From positions 13,466,367 through 13,530,366 of the forward strand of contig CM065690.1 of assembly GCA_017654935.2 (NCBI GenBank): a stretch of 64,000 bases of DNA, read 5' to 3'. The translations under genes and the position numbers were made by a program. The stretch's first letter is position 1, and each line of letters begins with the position of its first letter. Of this stretch, positions 31,980 to 43,075 are shown in pieces. The stretch comes from Phymorhynchus buccinoides (lineage: Eukaryota; Mollusca; Gastropoda; Neogastropoda; Raphitomidae). The notes under the pieces are model-generated. The model did not search any database. It was not told the origin of the DNA and worked only from the letters and a program-made list of their open reading frames with translations.

Positions 31980-32481
31980 ACATACAATCTATCCCTCCGT
32001 GGGGATGCATGCACCGGGGGATCTTTTGCATAAATAGTTCCCCCGCCTTCTGGAAGCTATGTGCTTGTAGCTTCCTCTAATCTGTTACTCTCTTTGACTC
32101 TGCCTTTTCCCTTTGCTTACTGTCATCTACTATCTTTCTGCCGTACCGGTCCATTTTCCAGCCTTTTTCAGGCATGGGAATTGTCAGAGACCAAAAAACT
32201 CTGAAAAGCCCCCCAATTGAAGTATTTAGTAACAAAAACGAAGTATTTAGTAACAATTTCAATTTTTTCTCTCTCGCAGAAATCCGCGATTTTGCGGACA
32301 ATTGCCATGCCTGCTTTTTTCAAGAAACGCTTTCAACAAAATTTCTTCCAGCCGAAGTCTGGACTTGCTGGGCCTAGCTATTTCATAGTTAGGCGCATAA
32401 CGGCAGCATGACGCATCTGCGCTCATAATTGACAGGAAACTGTCTGAGCGATCGAAGAGGAAGAAGAAGACATACAATCTA
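31980..32481 (+). mobile_element. GAA-tailed retroelement with 12-base target duplication
   Basis: ACATACAATCTA at 31,980-31,991 and 32,470-32,481 flanks 478 bases that begin TCCCTCCGTGGGGATGCATG and end GAGGAAGAAGAAG. The first 180 bases match the 2,202 element (TTCTGGAAGCTATGTGCTTG, CTGTCATCTACTATCTTTCT). The 3' part (TTGACAGGAAACTGTCTGAG) is a separate subfamily, seen in reverse at 13,205-13,260. Counterparts: B 43,086-43,580, C 54,120-54,685. Confidence 0.8.
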
Positions 32482-33233
32482 CACTGAATAAAATTACAAC
32501 CACTCAAAGCTAGTTTTTGTGTGTATTGAAAGTCAACTGTGAAGAAATCCTGCAAAGCAAAATCACTATTTTTTCAGCATTAGAAAGGGTCCAAAGACGA
32601 GCAACAAAATTAGTTAAAGGCGTTAGTCACCTTGATTACGAACACAGACTAAGAAAGTTGAAATTACCATCTCTGAAATACAGAAGAATTCGTGGGGATC
32701 TGATAAATACATACCAAATTTTTCACAGTGATAACAATACTAATAAATCTTTGTTCCAGCTAACAACTGACTCAAGAACCCGTAACAGTGATTTAAAAAT
32801 ACTAACCCAGTATAGCCGAACTAATATTATAATTTTTTTATTTTCTAACAGAGTAACAAAGTTTTGGAATACTCTTCCTGCACATATTAAACGAGCACAG
32901 AATCTAACACAATTCAAAAACCTCCTTGGTGGATACACCAACATATCCTTGTAATCTTAATCTTAATCTTAATTGGTTCATCTATTTTAGGTCAATATTA
33001 GTAGTTTTTATATGAGTGTACGTTCTTCATGTTTTTCACATAATTCTAATCAAATTCTCTCCCTCTTTTATTTAATTCCTTGATGATGTTATATGCATTT
33101 TATTGTCTTAACTGTGGTGTTTCGATTTATGTAATCTGAATGTTTTTAGTATTGTTTATCGAGCCTGTGATCGCACAATTTAATTTCCACACAAGGATGA
33201 ATAAAGTTGTATTGAATTGAATTGAATTGAATC
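32482..33233 (+). pseudogene. 5'-truncated LINE (RT C-terminus), copy A
   Basis: A 145-codon frame (32,517-32,954) begins [20 protein letters not shown], then has [39 protein letters not shown] and [20 protein letters not shown]. This is the region after the catalytic palm of jockey/CR1/L2-type reverse transcriptases (LE.VQRRATK / L.YRR.RGD / ...NRV..WN.LP). The catalytic domain is absent, so it is a dead-on-arrival copy. The 3' UTR ends GATGAATAAAGTTGTATTGA with a (TTGAA)n tail at 33,208-33,233. Confidence 0.8.
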
Positions 33234-33702
33234 AAAACTACAATACGAGCATGACTAAAAGGCAGATTTGCCGAAAACAAAATCCAAAAACCTCTCAGCT
33301 GTGCAAAAGTTCAAACAAAAATGACAGGACAGTGAAGAGGCCGCGAGGCCTAATGTCCTAACTACCTGACCTGACCTGACTAAAACAAACAATCAAAAGA
33401 AAGGGCACATCAAGTCGAGGCCGCGAACTAGGCCTGGCTGCCATGAAGATCTGTTCTATGTAAAACTATTTACTCCCCCCCCCCCCCCCCCCACCCCCCC
33501 AAATCCCACTGTCTAATACGCATACACGAGACTATAACAGCAAGAAACCTAAGTTGTGGCAAAAATTCAATAATAAGCGTAATGATCAATATTCCAACAC
33601 AACAGCTTGGCCAACGCTTTTTAGGTAAACGCTTCCGCACAAGCCTAATTTTGTTTATGAAGATTGGGTGTTAATTTTGGTGTCAGCTGTGTTAAATGAA
33701 AA

Positions 33703-34104
33703 GAAAACAAGCGCGAAATCGCAATAGTTTGTGGCACGCGGTCTATTTTTACCACTCCAATCATGAGTCACCTCCCCTGGCTTTTCAATAATTTTAATCT
33801 GTAAACCAGAATGTTATCTCTGCACCATTTCGTAACTTTTTATATCTTTTGGAAAACATTTAAAACTATGTATCCTACTTATACTCATCAAAAGAAGCAC
33901 CGCATACTCGTCGTGTCTGTTGTAGTGTCTGTATTACGTATGTTTATTATTTTGTACGCTTTTAAAATACATTATTTTAAAGAGCGGCCTCAATTTGAAG
34001 TGTAGCCTCGATTTGAAGTGCGACAATTTTGTCAAAATGTGCGACAATTTTGGACCGACCGACAAAGTGAGTTATAGGTTTGTGGCTTGAGCCACAAACA
34101 AAAA
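33703..34104 (+). repeat. 440-bp dispersed element, second copy in A
   Basis: Same ends as 28,769-29,236 (AACAAGCGCGAAATCGCAAT ... TTGAGCCACAAAC then A's) but shorter by about 100 bases near CGGCCTCAATT. GTGCGACAATTTTG occurs twice in a row near 34,018-34,053. Counterparts: B 41,458-41,862, C 56,265-56,708. Confidence 0.65.
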
Positions 34105-34400
34105 AGCAGTACAAGAAAAATAAACAACAATACCCTTATCTTTGGCTTTAGAAACAGCAAGCTGTTATCTATCAACCCCGCACCCTTTGTTCCATAAATA
34201 ATCTTCAAGTTTCATTAATGTTTTGTCTCTTAGTTTTGGTGTCAGCTGTGTTAAATGGAAAAGAAAAGAAGCAGTACAAGAAATATAAACAACAAAAGCC
34301 CCATCTTTGTCTAAACAGCAAGCTGTTATCTATCACCCCCACACCCTTCGTTCCATCAATAATCTTCAAGTTCATTCATGTTTTGTCTCTTTATTTTTGA
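34105..34400 (+). repeat. Local tandem duplication, about 130-bp unit
   Basis: AAACAGCAAGCTGTTATCTA, TTCCATAAATAATCTTCAAG / TTCCATCAATAATCTTCAAG and ATGTTTTGTCTCTTAGTTTT occur twice (about 34,150 and 34,310), each preceded by GCAGTACAAGAAA. A duplication of an AT-rich piece, not coding. The same doubling is present in B (41,170-41,450) and C (56,710-57,080). Confidence 0.6.
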
Positions 34401-34712
34401 TGTTGCAATGGTCAACCTATGGCGATATTTTTCACGCCAGAGGGCAGTCAATGCACTAGGGGCTTATCACGCGATTTTCTTACTTGGGCGTAGTGAGAGA
34501 GAGAGAGTGATGGTAGGACCACTCACTGTCTCTCTCTCTTTCTTTATCCCCAACTAATAATATAGAGAGGATTAGCCCCACACGAGCGTCATGCCCTCTG
34601 GCGTGAGAAAAATCGCACTAAGTCTCTCATTAGTACACAAAAACCCCCCACTAAATACGATTCAGCAGGTGTTTTTTTTTTGTATCAACACAAGAACAAT
34701 GCAAAATATAAA

Positions 34713-34876
34713 TACCATATTTTGCGGACTATAAGGCAATACTTTTTTTCCATAGACAGCGAGATCCCTGGGCCTTATAATTGTGACTAATAATATAGTA
34801 AAAAAACTACAAAATCAAAATTTTGTGGATGCGCCTTATAATCAGGTGCGCCTTGTAGTCCGTTACTAAAATATGG
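34713..34876. mobile_element. TA-flanked MITE (TACCATATTTTGCGGACTATA)
   Basis: Left end TACCATATTTTGCGGACTAT, right end CGTTACTAAAATATGGTA, with GGGCCTTATAATTGTGACTA and GCGCCTTATAATCAGGTGCG inside. Related ends occur at 17,397, 18,905 and 19,600 in the introns of the Ser-rich gene. Counterparts: B 40,682-40,851, C 57,460-57,628. Confidence 0.65.
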
Positions 34877-34897
34877 TACACTTTTATACAGTCAATT

Positions 34898-35232
34898 GAA
34901 TCTTGATGTCCCCATGGGGATCTTTAGTGAAAATAGTTCCCACACCTTCTGGAAGTTCTGTGCTTGTAACCTCCTCTAATCTGCCACTCTCTTTGACTCT
35001 GCCTTTTTCCTTTGCTTTCTGTCATCTACTATCTTTCTGACTTATTGGTCCGTTCTCCTGTCTTTTGAAACAAAAATCTTCCAAATAATTTTTCTTTTGA
35101 GCTCCTCCGAAATCGGAACGTGTCGGCTGTACGCAGCGGGGAGACCAGTGAAAACTGAAAACCGGACACATATGTACCTTACTCATTATGGCCATATGGA
35201 CTGGGAACGCAGAAGAAGAAGAAGAATCTTGA
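34898..35232 (+). mobile_element. GAA-tailed retroelement with 9-base target duplication
   Basis: GAATCTTGA at 34,898-34,906 and 35,224-35,232 flanks a body that starts TGTCCCCATGGGGATCTTTA and ends CGCAGAAGAAGAAGAA. It is the closest relative of 2,202-2,542 along its whole length. Counterparts: B 40,292-40,645, C 57,650-58,075. Confidence 0.8.
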
Positions 35233-35655
35233 CATTCAAGAAACAAGTGCAGAGAGAGAGATAAAAAAATAATGGCAAAACCCCACACACGCGGTACCTT
35301 TTATCTTTGTGCTTTTCATAAGAATTTAAGATCAGCGTAAACCGGCCCCACGGGGACATTAACATTGACCTGTTGCATGACTTATCATCAGAGTTGCTTA
35401 AGTAACCTTCCCTAGCCAAAGCCCGGGTTATGTCAGCGCTTTTCAGTAAGTATTTTGTGGAAGATAGCCCTAAGCAAGACAACAGAGCTGACAGTCATTC
35501 TTGGCTGGTAACCATAACAAAATGTTCCGAATAAAATAGTTCCAGCTAAACAAAAATATTTACTTGTAGTGTTTTGGGTTTTGTTTGCTTTCTGATTGGT
35601 GACTTGGGCCTTGCCAACAATACAAAAAGAAAATAAAGATCTGATAATATTATTA

Positions 35656-35812
35656 CAGTAAAAATCGCTTAAGTCAAAATTGAAGGGACTGAAATTATTT
35701 TGAGATAAAATGACTCTTAAACATAGTGATTATTACACTGGGACCCCAAAATTATTGTGAGTTATCCAGTGTTTTTGAGTTATCCGTTTTTGAGTTATCA
35801 GTTCTCCACTAT
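35656..35812. mobile_element. Possible pogo-like MITE
   Basis: CAGTAAAAATCGCTTAAGTC on the left and GAGTTATCAGTTCTCCACTA on the right are imperfect inverted copies of the CAGTGGA...TAACTC type, with TA beside both. Arms are weak, so this is tentative. Confidence 0.4.
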
Positions 35813-35994
35813 AACAGCATTTATCTTCTTTTTTTTTTAAATATATGGGGCCATACAAACTATTGCTTTATACAGGTCAGGGGGAAATTAAAATTTAAAA
35901 AAAAAGTCCCCTCAAACATTGAAATATTTCCTCTAGAAATTTATCAAAAACATTACGCTCAAGACTTCAGTAGGAAAATGTTGGCCAGTGTCAA

Positions 35995-36257
35995 TAACCC
36001 TTTCGCCGCCAATGTCGCATTTATGTACCACAACGGTTTAAGTATTTTTGAACACCCATGTCACTAAAAGCCATCACATCCAGGGCCTGTTATCCAAAGA
36101 CCCTATTTTCTTAACTTTGGGAGGTAAGGATAAGCCTAGTGTTATGTCACAGAAGAATTCCTATTATTGCAGATAAAATGTTTTGTCTACCAGCTAAGTC
36201 AAAAGCTAAGTTTAATGGAATATTTTGGCTGAAAAATGGCTGGCAGTGAAAGGGTTA
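35995..36257. mobile_element. piggyBac-like MITE, third copy in A
   Basis: AATAACCCTTTCGCCGCCAA on the left, GGCTGGCAGTGAAAGGGTTA A on the right. The left TTAA is changed to ATAA. Counterparts: B 39,284-39,534, C 58,870-59,127. Confidence 0.65.
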
Positions 36258-36329
36258 AAACAAGGAAATGCACAGAGTTATACATCTGTTGTGGATATCT
36301 ACTTTAACTCTCTCAACACTAATGGAATG

Positions 36330-36725
36330 GAGAATGGAGTTTTACGTCCTCGGGTGGGAACAATACTGGAGGCAATGCCTGGAGGCAGTACGAAACCAGT
36401 AAAGTCCCGATTTTTTAAATTAATACAGATAGCTGTAGCGGTGACCACGCCTCGGTTTTAAACCTCATCGGCTATGGCACCGCCACAAGTAGTGACTCTC
36501 TCTCAACACTAAGAGAGAGAAAATGGAGTTTTTTACGTCCTCTTGGTCTGAATCAGACACATATGGGACATTTGTAAATACAAATATGGTGGGAACAATA
36601 CTGGAGGCAATGCCCGGAGGCAGTACGAAACCAGTAAAGTCCCGATTTTTTAAAATTAATACAGATAGCTGTAGCGGTGAACCACGCCTCGGTTAAACAT
36701 CATCGGCTATGGCACCACTACAAGT
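36330..36725 (+). repeat. 'TACGTCCTC' repeat, two tandem units
   Basis: Two units of about 190 bp share GGGAACAATACTGGAGGCAA, GAGGCAGTACGAAACCAGTA and ACAGATAGCTGTAGCGGTGA. The second has the fuller start (TGAATCAGACACATATGGGA). Related to 24,290-24,745. Counterparts: B 38,815-39,230, C 59,200-59,600. Confidence 0.65.
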
Positions 36726-36759
36726 AATTAGCATAAATTGAAATTCAATCTGTCTCTCA

Positions 36760-37190
36760 ACACTAATGTACGCCATAGCGTACATGCCGCGCACAAACGT
36801 TCAACACTAGGCAGGTTTGCATCATTACATAGAAATTATTTTAAAAATAATGCTTAACCTGCAGTTTTTAAAATTTGCGGTATTGTTTATAATAATAAAA
36901 GCTAGCATATGTTACAATTCCAAAGTAAAATTTTTTATTATTAGCAGATTTTAAAAAAGAGCATGACAAAGAAGACGAAGAGAGAGGTAGTGACTCGTTT
37001 TCATTCATTGCAGTACTAAAAATAGACGTGATTTCATTGGTTGAAAACTATTAAGGGACCGTAGAGGAACGCTTCTATACCAGTTTGGGTTGCCAGGCTT
37101 CGCGGGGTTGTGAATTGTGAATGGTTAAACTCTATAGCATACATTTGTGTTGAATGGTTGTAAAGGGAAGCAATCGGCCAGTGTTGAATG
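36760..37190. mobile_element. Probable TIR element with GTACGCCATAGCGTAC motif
   Basis: CTCAACACTAATGTACGCCA then TAGCGTACAT near the left end, and CTATAGCATACATTTGTGTT then GAATGG near the right, are inverted relatives. In copy B (38,325-38,790) both ends read ATGTACGCTATAGCGTACAT more clearly. The border bases are uncertain. Confidence 0.5.
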
Positions 37191-37618
37191 AGTCAAGAAG
37201 CCATTCATTTTGAAAGGTATACGAACATACTACCAGAAAAACACCACCTGTATTAATCATTAGGTTCACACGTCAACAGACAGGACATTTTAATCGCTTA
37301 TCTCATAAACGATCAGAGGCAATAAACCCCTGAGTTCTTTTCTACGTTCAGAACAAAAAATGACCAGAATAAGATCCACAATGCATCTATAATATTGTGG
37401 AAGAAGAGCATCTTTCGAATTCTTAAATCAAGCTAAAACCACAGCGTCAATAAAAAAACCTAAGATATCATTGAAATCATAGATGTTTAGTTAACCTCGT
37501 CAACAAAGTAACACAACACAGTAATGCAAGCCAAATATTGTTTTCAGCCGTATTAAGTTTAGCACAATAGTAATATACATGTCCATTTACTGAGCGCAAA
37601 AAACCCACACACCCAAGT

Positions 37619-37751
37619 TTAAAGACCCCCCCATGTCACGTGTCACATTCCCTCTTATGGTTGGAAGATTTCTTAAGATTTCTTACCAGCTATAAGAGGG
37701 AAACCACGTGAAAACCGTGAGTTTGACACGTGATCGTGGTGGGTCCTTTAA
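37619..37751. mobile_element. TTAA-flanked MITE, left copy at palindrome centre
   Basis: TTAA at 37,619-37,622 and 37,748-37,751 encloses AGACCCCCCCATGTCACGTG ... GTGATCGTGGTGGGTCC. Same family as 26,199-26,328. Inside are TTCTTAAGATTTCTTACCAG and AAACCACGTGAAAACCGTGA. Confidence 0.8.
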
Positions 37752-37761
37752 CTATTTCTTT

Positions 37762-37900
37762 TTAAAGACCCCACCACGTCACGTGTCAAAACTCACGGTT
37801 TTCACGTGGGTTTTCCCTGTTATATAGCTGGTAAGAAATTCTTAAGAAATCTTCCAAAGCATACGAGGGAATGTGACACATGACGTGGGGGGGTCTTTAA
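37762..37900. mobile_element. TTAA-flanked MITE, right copy at palindrome centre
   Basis: TTAA at 37,762-37,765 and 37,897-37,900. Inverted relative to the left copy, from which it is separated by only 10 bases (CTATTTCTTT). The two copies differ at several positions, so the centre is not a perfect mirror. Confidence 0.8.
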
Positions 37901-40900
37901 CAACTTGGGTGTGTGGGTTTTTTGCCGCTCAATAAATGGACATATATATTACTATTGTGCTAAACTTAATACGGCTGAAAACAATATTTGGCTTGCATTA
38001 CTGTGTTGTGTTACTTTGTTGACGAGGTTAACTAAACATCTATGGGTTCAATGATATCTTAGGGTTTTTTATTGACGCTGTGGTTTTAGCTTGATTTAAG
38101 AATTCGAAAGATGCTCTTCTTCCACAATATTATGGATGCATTGTGGATCTTATTCTGGTCATTTTTTGTTCTGAACGTAGAAAAGAACTCAGGGGTTTAT
38201 TGCCTCTGATCGTTTATGAGATAAGCGATTAAAATGTCCTGTCTGTTGACGTGTGAACCTAATGATTAATACAGGTGGTGTTTTTTCTGGTAGTATGTTC
38301 GTATACCTTTTCAAAATGAATGGCTTCTTGACTCATTCAACACTGGCTGATTACTTCCCTTTACAACCGTTCAACACGAATGTACGCTATAGCGTACATA
38401 GTGTTTAACCATTCACAATTCACAACCCCGCGATGCCTGGCAACCCAAACTGGTATAGAAGCGTTCCTCTATGGTCCCTTAATAGTTTTCAACCAATGAA
38501 ATCACTTCTAGTCTATTTTTAGTACGGCAATGAATGAAAATGAGTCACTACCCCTCTCTTCGTCTTCTTTGTCATGCTCTTTTTTAAAATCTGCTAATAA
38601 TAAAAATTTTACTTTGGAATTATAACATATGCTAGCTTTTATTACTATAAACAATACCGCAAATTTTTAAAACTGCGGTTAAGCATTATTTTTTTAATAA
38701 TTTCTATGTAATGATTCAAACCTGCCTAGTGTGGAACGTTTGTGCGCGGCATGTACGCTATGGCGTACATTAGTGTTGAGAGACAGATTGAATTTCATTT
38801 ATACTAATTACTTGTAGTGGTGCCATAGCCGATGAGGTTTAACCCAAGGCGTGGTCACCGCTACAGCTATCTGTTATTAATAAAAAGTCGGGACTTTACT
38901 GGTTGGAAAAAAAAGTACTGCCTCCGGGCATTGCCTCCAGTATTGTTCCCACCATATTTGTATTTACAAATGTCCCATATGTGTCTGATTCAGACCAAGA
39001 TGACGTAAAACTCCATTTTCGTCATTCATTAGTGTTGAGAGAGAGTCATACTACTTGTGGCGGTGCCATAGCCGATGAGGTTTAACCGAGGCGTGGTCAC
39101 CGCTACAGCTATCTGTATTAATTTAAAAAATCGGGACTTTACTGGTTTACGTACTGCCTCCGGGCATTGCCTCCAGTGATCGTTCCCACCGAGGACGTAA
39201 AACTCCATTCTCCATTCCATTAGTGTTGAGAGAGTTAAAGTAGATATCCACAACAGATGTATAACTCTGTGCATTTCCTTGTTTAACCCTTTCACTGCCA
39301 GACATTTTTCAGCCAAAATATTCCATTAAGCTTAGCTGGGTAGACAAAACATTTTATCTGCAATAATAGGAATTCTTCTGTGACATAACACTAGGCTTAT
39401 CCTTGCCTCCCAAAGTTAAGAAATTGGGTCTTTGGATAACGGGCCTGGATGTGATGGCTTTTAGTGACATGGGTGTTCAAAAATACTTCAACCGTTGTGG
39501 TGTGCATAAATGCGACATTGGCAGCAAAAAGGGTTATTGACACTGGCCAACATTTTCCTACTGAAGTCTTGAGCGTAATGTTTTTGATAAATTTCTAGAG
39601 GAAATATTTCAATGTTTGAGGGGACTTTTTTTTCTTTTTTTTTTTTTCCCCTGACCTGTATAAAGCAATAGTTTGTATGGCCCCATATATTTAAAAAAAA
39701 AAGAAGAGATAAAATGCTGTTATAGTGGAGAACTGATAACTCAAAACGGATAACTCAAAAACACTGGATAACTCACAATAATTTTGGGGTCCCAGTATAA
39801 TAATCTCTATGTTGAAAAGTCTTTTTAACTCAAAATAAAATTTCAGTCCCTTCAATTTTGACTTAAGCGATTTTTACTGTAATAATATCAGATCTTTATT
39901 TTCTTTTTGTATTGTTGGCAAGTCACCAATCAGAAAGCAAACAAAACAAAAAACACTACAAGTAAATATTTTTGTTTAGCTGGAACTATTTTATTCGGAA
40001 CATTTTGTTATGGTTACCAGCCAAGAATGACTGTCAGCTCTGTTGTCTTGCTTAGGGCTATCTTCTACAAAATACTTACTGAAAAGCGCTGACATAACCC
40101 GGGCTTTGGCTAGGGAAGGTTACTTAAGCAACTCTGATGATAAGTCATGCAACAGGTCAATGTTAATGTCCCCGTGGGGCCGGTTTACGCTGATCTTAAA
40201 TTCTTATGAAAAGCACAAAGATAAAAAGGTACCGCGTGTGTGGGGTTTTGCCATTATTTTTTTATCTCTCTCTCTGCACTTGTTTCTTGAATGTCAAGAT
40301 TCTTCTTCTTCTTCTGCGTTCCAAAGCCATATGGCCATAATGAGTAAGGTACATATGTGTCCGGTTTTTCAGTTTTCACTGGTCTCCCCGCTGTGTACAG
40401 CCGACACATTCCGATTTCGGAGGAGCTCAAAGGAGAAAATTATTTGGAAGATTTTTTTTCTTTAATTTAAAAAAGGCAGGAGAATGGGCCAGATGTAAGT
40501 CAGAAAGACAGTAGATGACAGAAAAGCAAAGGGAAAAAGGCAGAGTCAAAGAGAGGGACAGATTAGAGGAAGTTACAAGCACAGAACTTCGAGAAGGTGG
40601 GGGAACTATTTTTAACGAAAGATCCCCATGGGGACGTCAAAATTCAATTGACTGTATAAAACTATTATTATTAAAAGTGTACCATATTTTAGTAACGGAC
40701 TACAAGTACAAGGCACACCTGATTATAAGGCGCACACCCCAAAATTTTAGATTTTGTAGTTTTTTTACTATATTATTAGTCACATTATGAGGCCCAGGGA
40801 TCGCTGTCTATGAAAAAAAGTATCGCCTTATAGTTTGAAAAATATGGTAATTTATATTTTGCATTGTTCTTGTGTTGATACAAAAAAACAACAACTGCTG

Positions 40901-42328
40901 AATCGTATTTAGTGTTGTTTTTTTGTGTACTAATGAGAGACAGTACGATTTTTCTCACGCCAGAGGGCATGACGCTCGTGTGGGGCTAATCCTCTCTATA
41001 TTATTAGTTGGGGATAAAGAAAGAGAGAGAGACAGTGAGTGGTCCTACCATCACCCTCTCTCTCACTACGCCCAAGTAAGAAAATCGCGTGATAAGCCCC
41101 TAGTGCATTGACTGCCCTCTGGCGTGAAAAATATCGCCATAGGTTGACCATTGCAACGACAAAAATAAAGAGAAAACATTAATGAACTTGAAGATTATTG
41201 ATGGAACGAAGGGTGTGGGGGTGATAGATAACAGCTTGCTGTTTAGACAAAGATGGGGCTTTTGTTGTTTATATTTCTTGTACTGCTTCTTTTCTTTTCC
41301 ATTTAACACAGCTGACACCAAAACTAAGAGACAAAACATTAATGAACTTGAAGATTATTTATGGAACAAAGGGTGCGGGGTTGATAGATAACAGCTTGCT
41401 GTTTCTAAAGCCAAAGATAAGGGTATTGTTGTTTATTTTTCTTGTACTGCTTTTTTGTTTGTGGCTCAAGCCACAAACCTATAACTCACTTTGTCTGTCT
41501 GGTCGGTCGGTCCAAAATTGTCGCACATTTTGACAAAATTGTCGCACTTCAAATCGACGCTACACTTCAAATTGAGGCCGCTCTTTAAAATTATGTATTT
41601 TAAAAGCGTAAAAAATAATAAACATACGTAATACAGACACTACAACAGACACGACGAGTATGCGGTGCTTCTTTTGATGAGTATAAGTAGGATACATAGT
41701 TTTAAATTTTTTCCAAAAGATATAAAAAGTTACGAAATGGTGCAGAGATAACATTCTGGTTTACAGATTAAAATTATTGAAAAGCCAAGGGGAGGTGACT
41801 CCTGATTGGAGTGGTAAAAATAGACCGCGTGCCACAAACTATTGCGATTTCGCGCTTGTTTTCTTTTCATTTAACACAGCTGACACCAAAATTAACACCC
41901 AACCTTCATAAACAAAATTAGGCTTGTGCGGAAGCGTTTACCTAAAAAGCGTTGGCCAAGCTGTTGTGTTGGAATATTGATCATTACGCTTATTATTGAA
42001 TTTTTGCCACAACTTAGGTTTCTTGCTGTTATAGTCTCGTGTATGCGTATTGGACAGTGGGATTTGTGTGTGTGTGTGGGGGGGGGGGGGGTAAATAGTT
42101 TACATAGAACAGATCTTCATGGCAGCCAGGCCTAGTTCGCGGCCTCGACTTGATGTGCCCTTCTTTTGATTGTTCGTTTTCAGGTCAGGTCAGGTAGTTA
42201 GGACATTAGGCCTCGCGGCCTCTTCACTGTCCTGTCATTTTTGTTTGAACTTTTGCACAGCTGAGAGGTTTTTGGATTTTGTTTTTCGGCAAATCTGCCT
42301 TTTAGTCATGCTCGTATTGTAGTTTTGA

Positions 42329-43075
42329 TTCAAATTCAATTCAATTCAATACAACTTTATTCATCCTTGTGTGGAAATTAAATTGTGCGAATCACAGGCT
42401 CGATAAACAATACTAAAAACATTCAGATTACATCAATCGAAACAATAAGACAATAAAATGCATATAACATCATCAAGGAATTAAATAAAAGAGGGAGAGA
42501 ATTTGATTAGAATTATGTGAAAAACATGAAGAACGTACACTCATATAAAAACTACTAATATTTACCTAAAATAGATGAACCAATTAAGATTAAGATTAAG
42601 ATTACAAGGATATGTTGGTGTATCCACCAAGGAGGTTTTTTGAATTGTGTTAGATTCTGTGCTCGTTTAATATGTGCAGGAAGAGTATTCCAAAACTTTG
42701 TTACTCTGTTAGAAAATAAAAAATTTATAATATTAGTTCGGCTATACTGGGTTAGTATTTTTAAATCACTGTTACGGGTTCTTGAGTCAGTTGTTAGCTG
42801 GAACAAAGATTTATTAGTATTGTTATCACTGTGAAAATTTTTGTATGTGTTTATCAGATCCCCACGAATTCTTCTGTATTTCAGAGATGGTAATTTCAAC
42901 TTTCTTAGTCTGTGTTCGTAATCAAGGTGACTAACGCCTTTAATCAATTTTGTTTGCTCGTCTTTGGACCCTTTCTAATGCTGAAAAAATAGTGATTTTG
43001 CTTTGCAGGATTTCTTCACAGTTGACTTTCAATACACACAAAAACTAGCTTTGAGTGGTTGTAATTTTATTCAGT
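42329..43075 (-). pseudogene. 5'-truncated LINE, copy B
   Basis: Counterpart of 32,482-33,233. The frame at 42,555-42,947 starts [20 protein letters not shown] and keeps [20 protein letters not shown], but one extra A in an A run (TTCAAAAAAC) shifts the end to [10 protein letters not shown], and another shift near 42,950 cuts off the start. The (TTGAA)n tail is at 42,329-42,352. Confidence 0.75.

Larger units (their letters stand above)
27090..37751 (+). repeat. Copy A of a triplicated 10.6-kb unit
   Basis: This block recurs inverted as copy B (37,762-48,728) and directly as copy C (49,009-60,590). Landmarks in order: degenerate 'CCGAATCGC' repeats (27,160-27,650), AACCGGTT cluster (28,155-28,245), 440-bp direct repeats (28,769 and 33,703), piggyBac-like MITEs (29,397, 31,669, 35,995), three GAA-tailed retroelements, a LINE tail, and a MITE at the end. 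It has no intact gene. A has an empty site at about 28,872 where B and C carry a MITE, and 28 bases at about 28,467-28,494 that B and C lack. Confidence 0.9.

Noticed and set aside
28769..34104. LTR retrotransposon bounded by 440-bp direct repeats
   Set aside because: No TG..CA ends, no gag/pol frames, no primer-binding site or polypurine tract next to the repeats, and each repeat has its own A tail.
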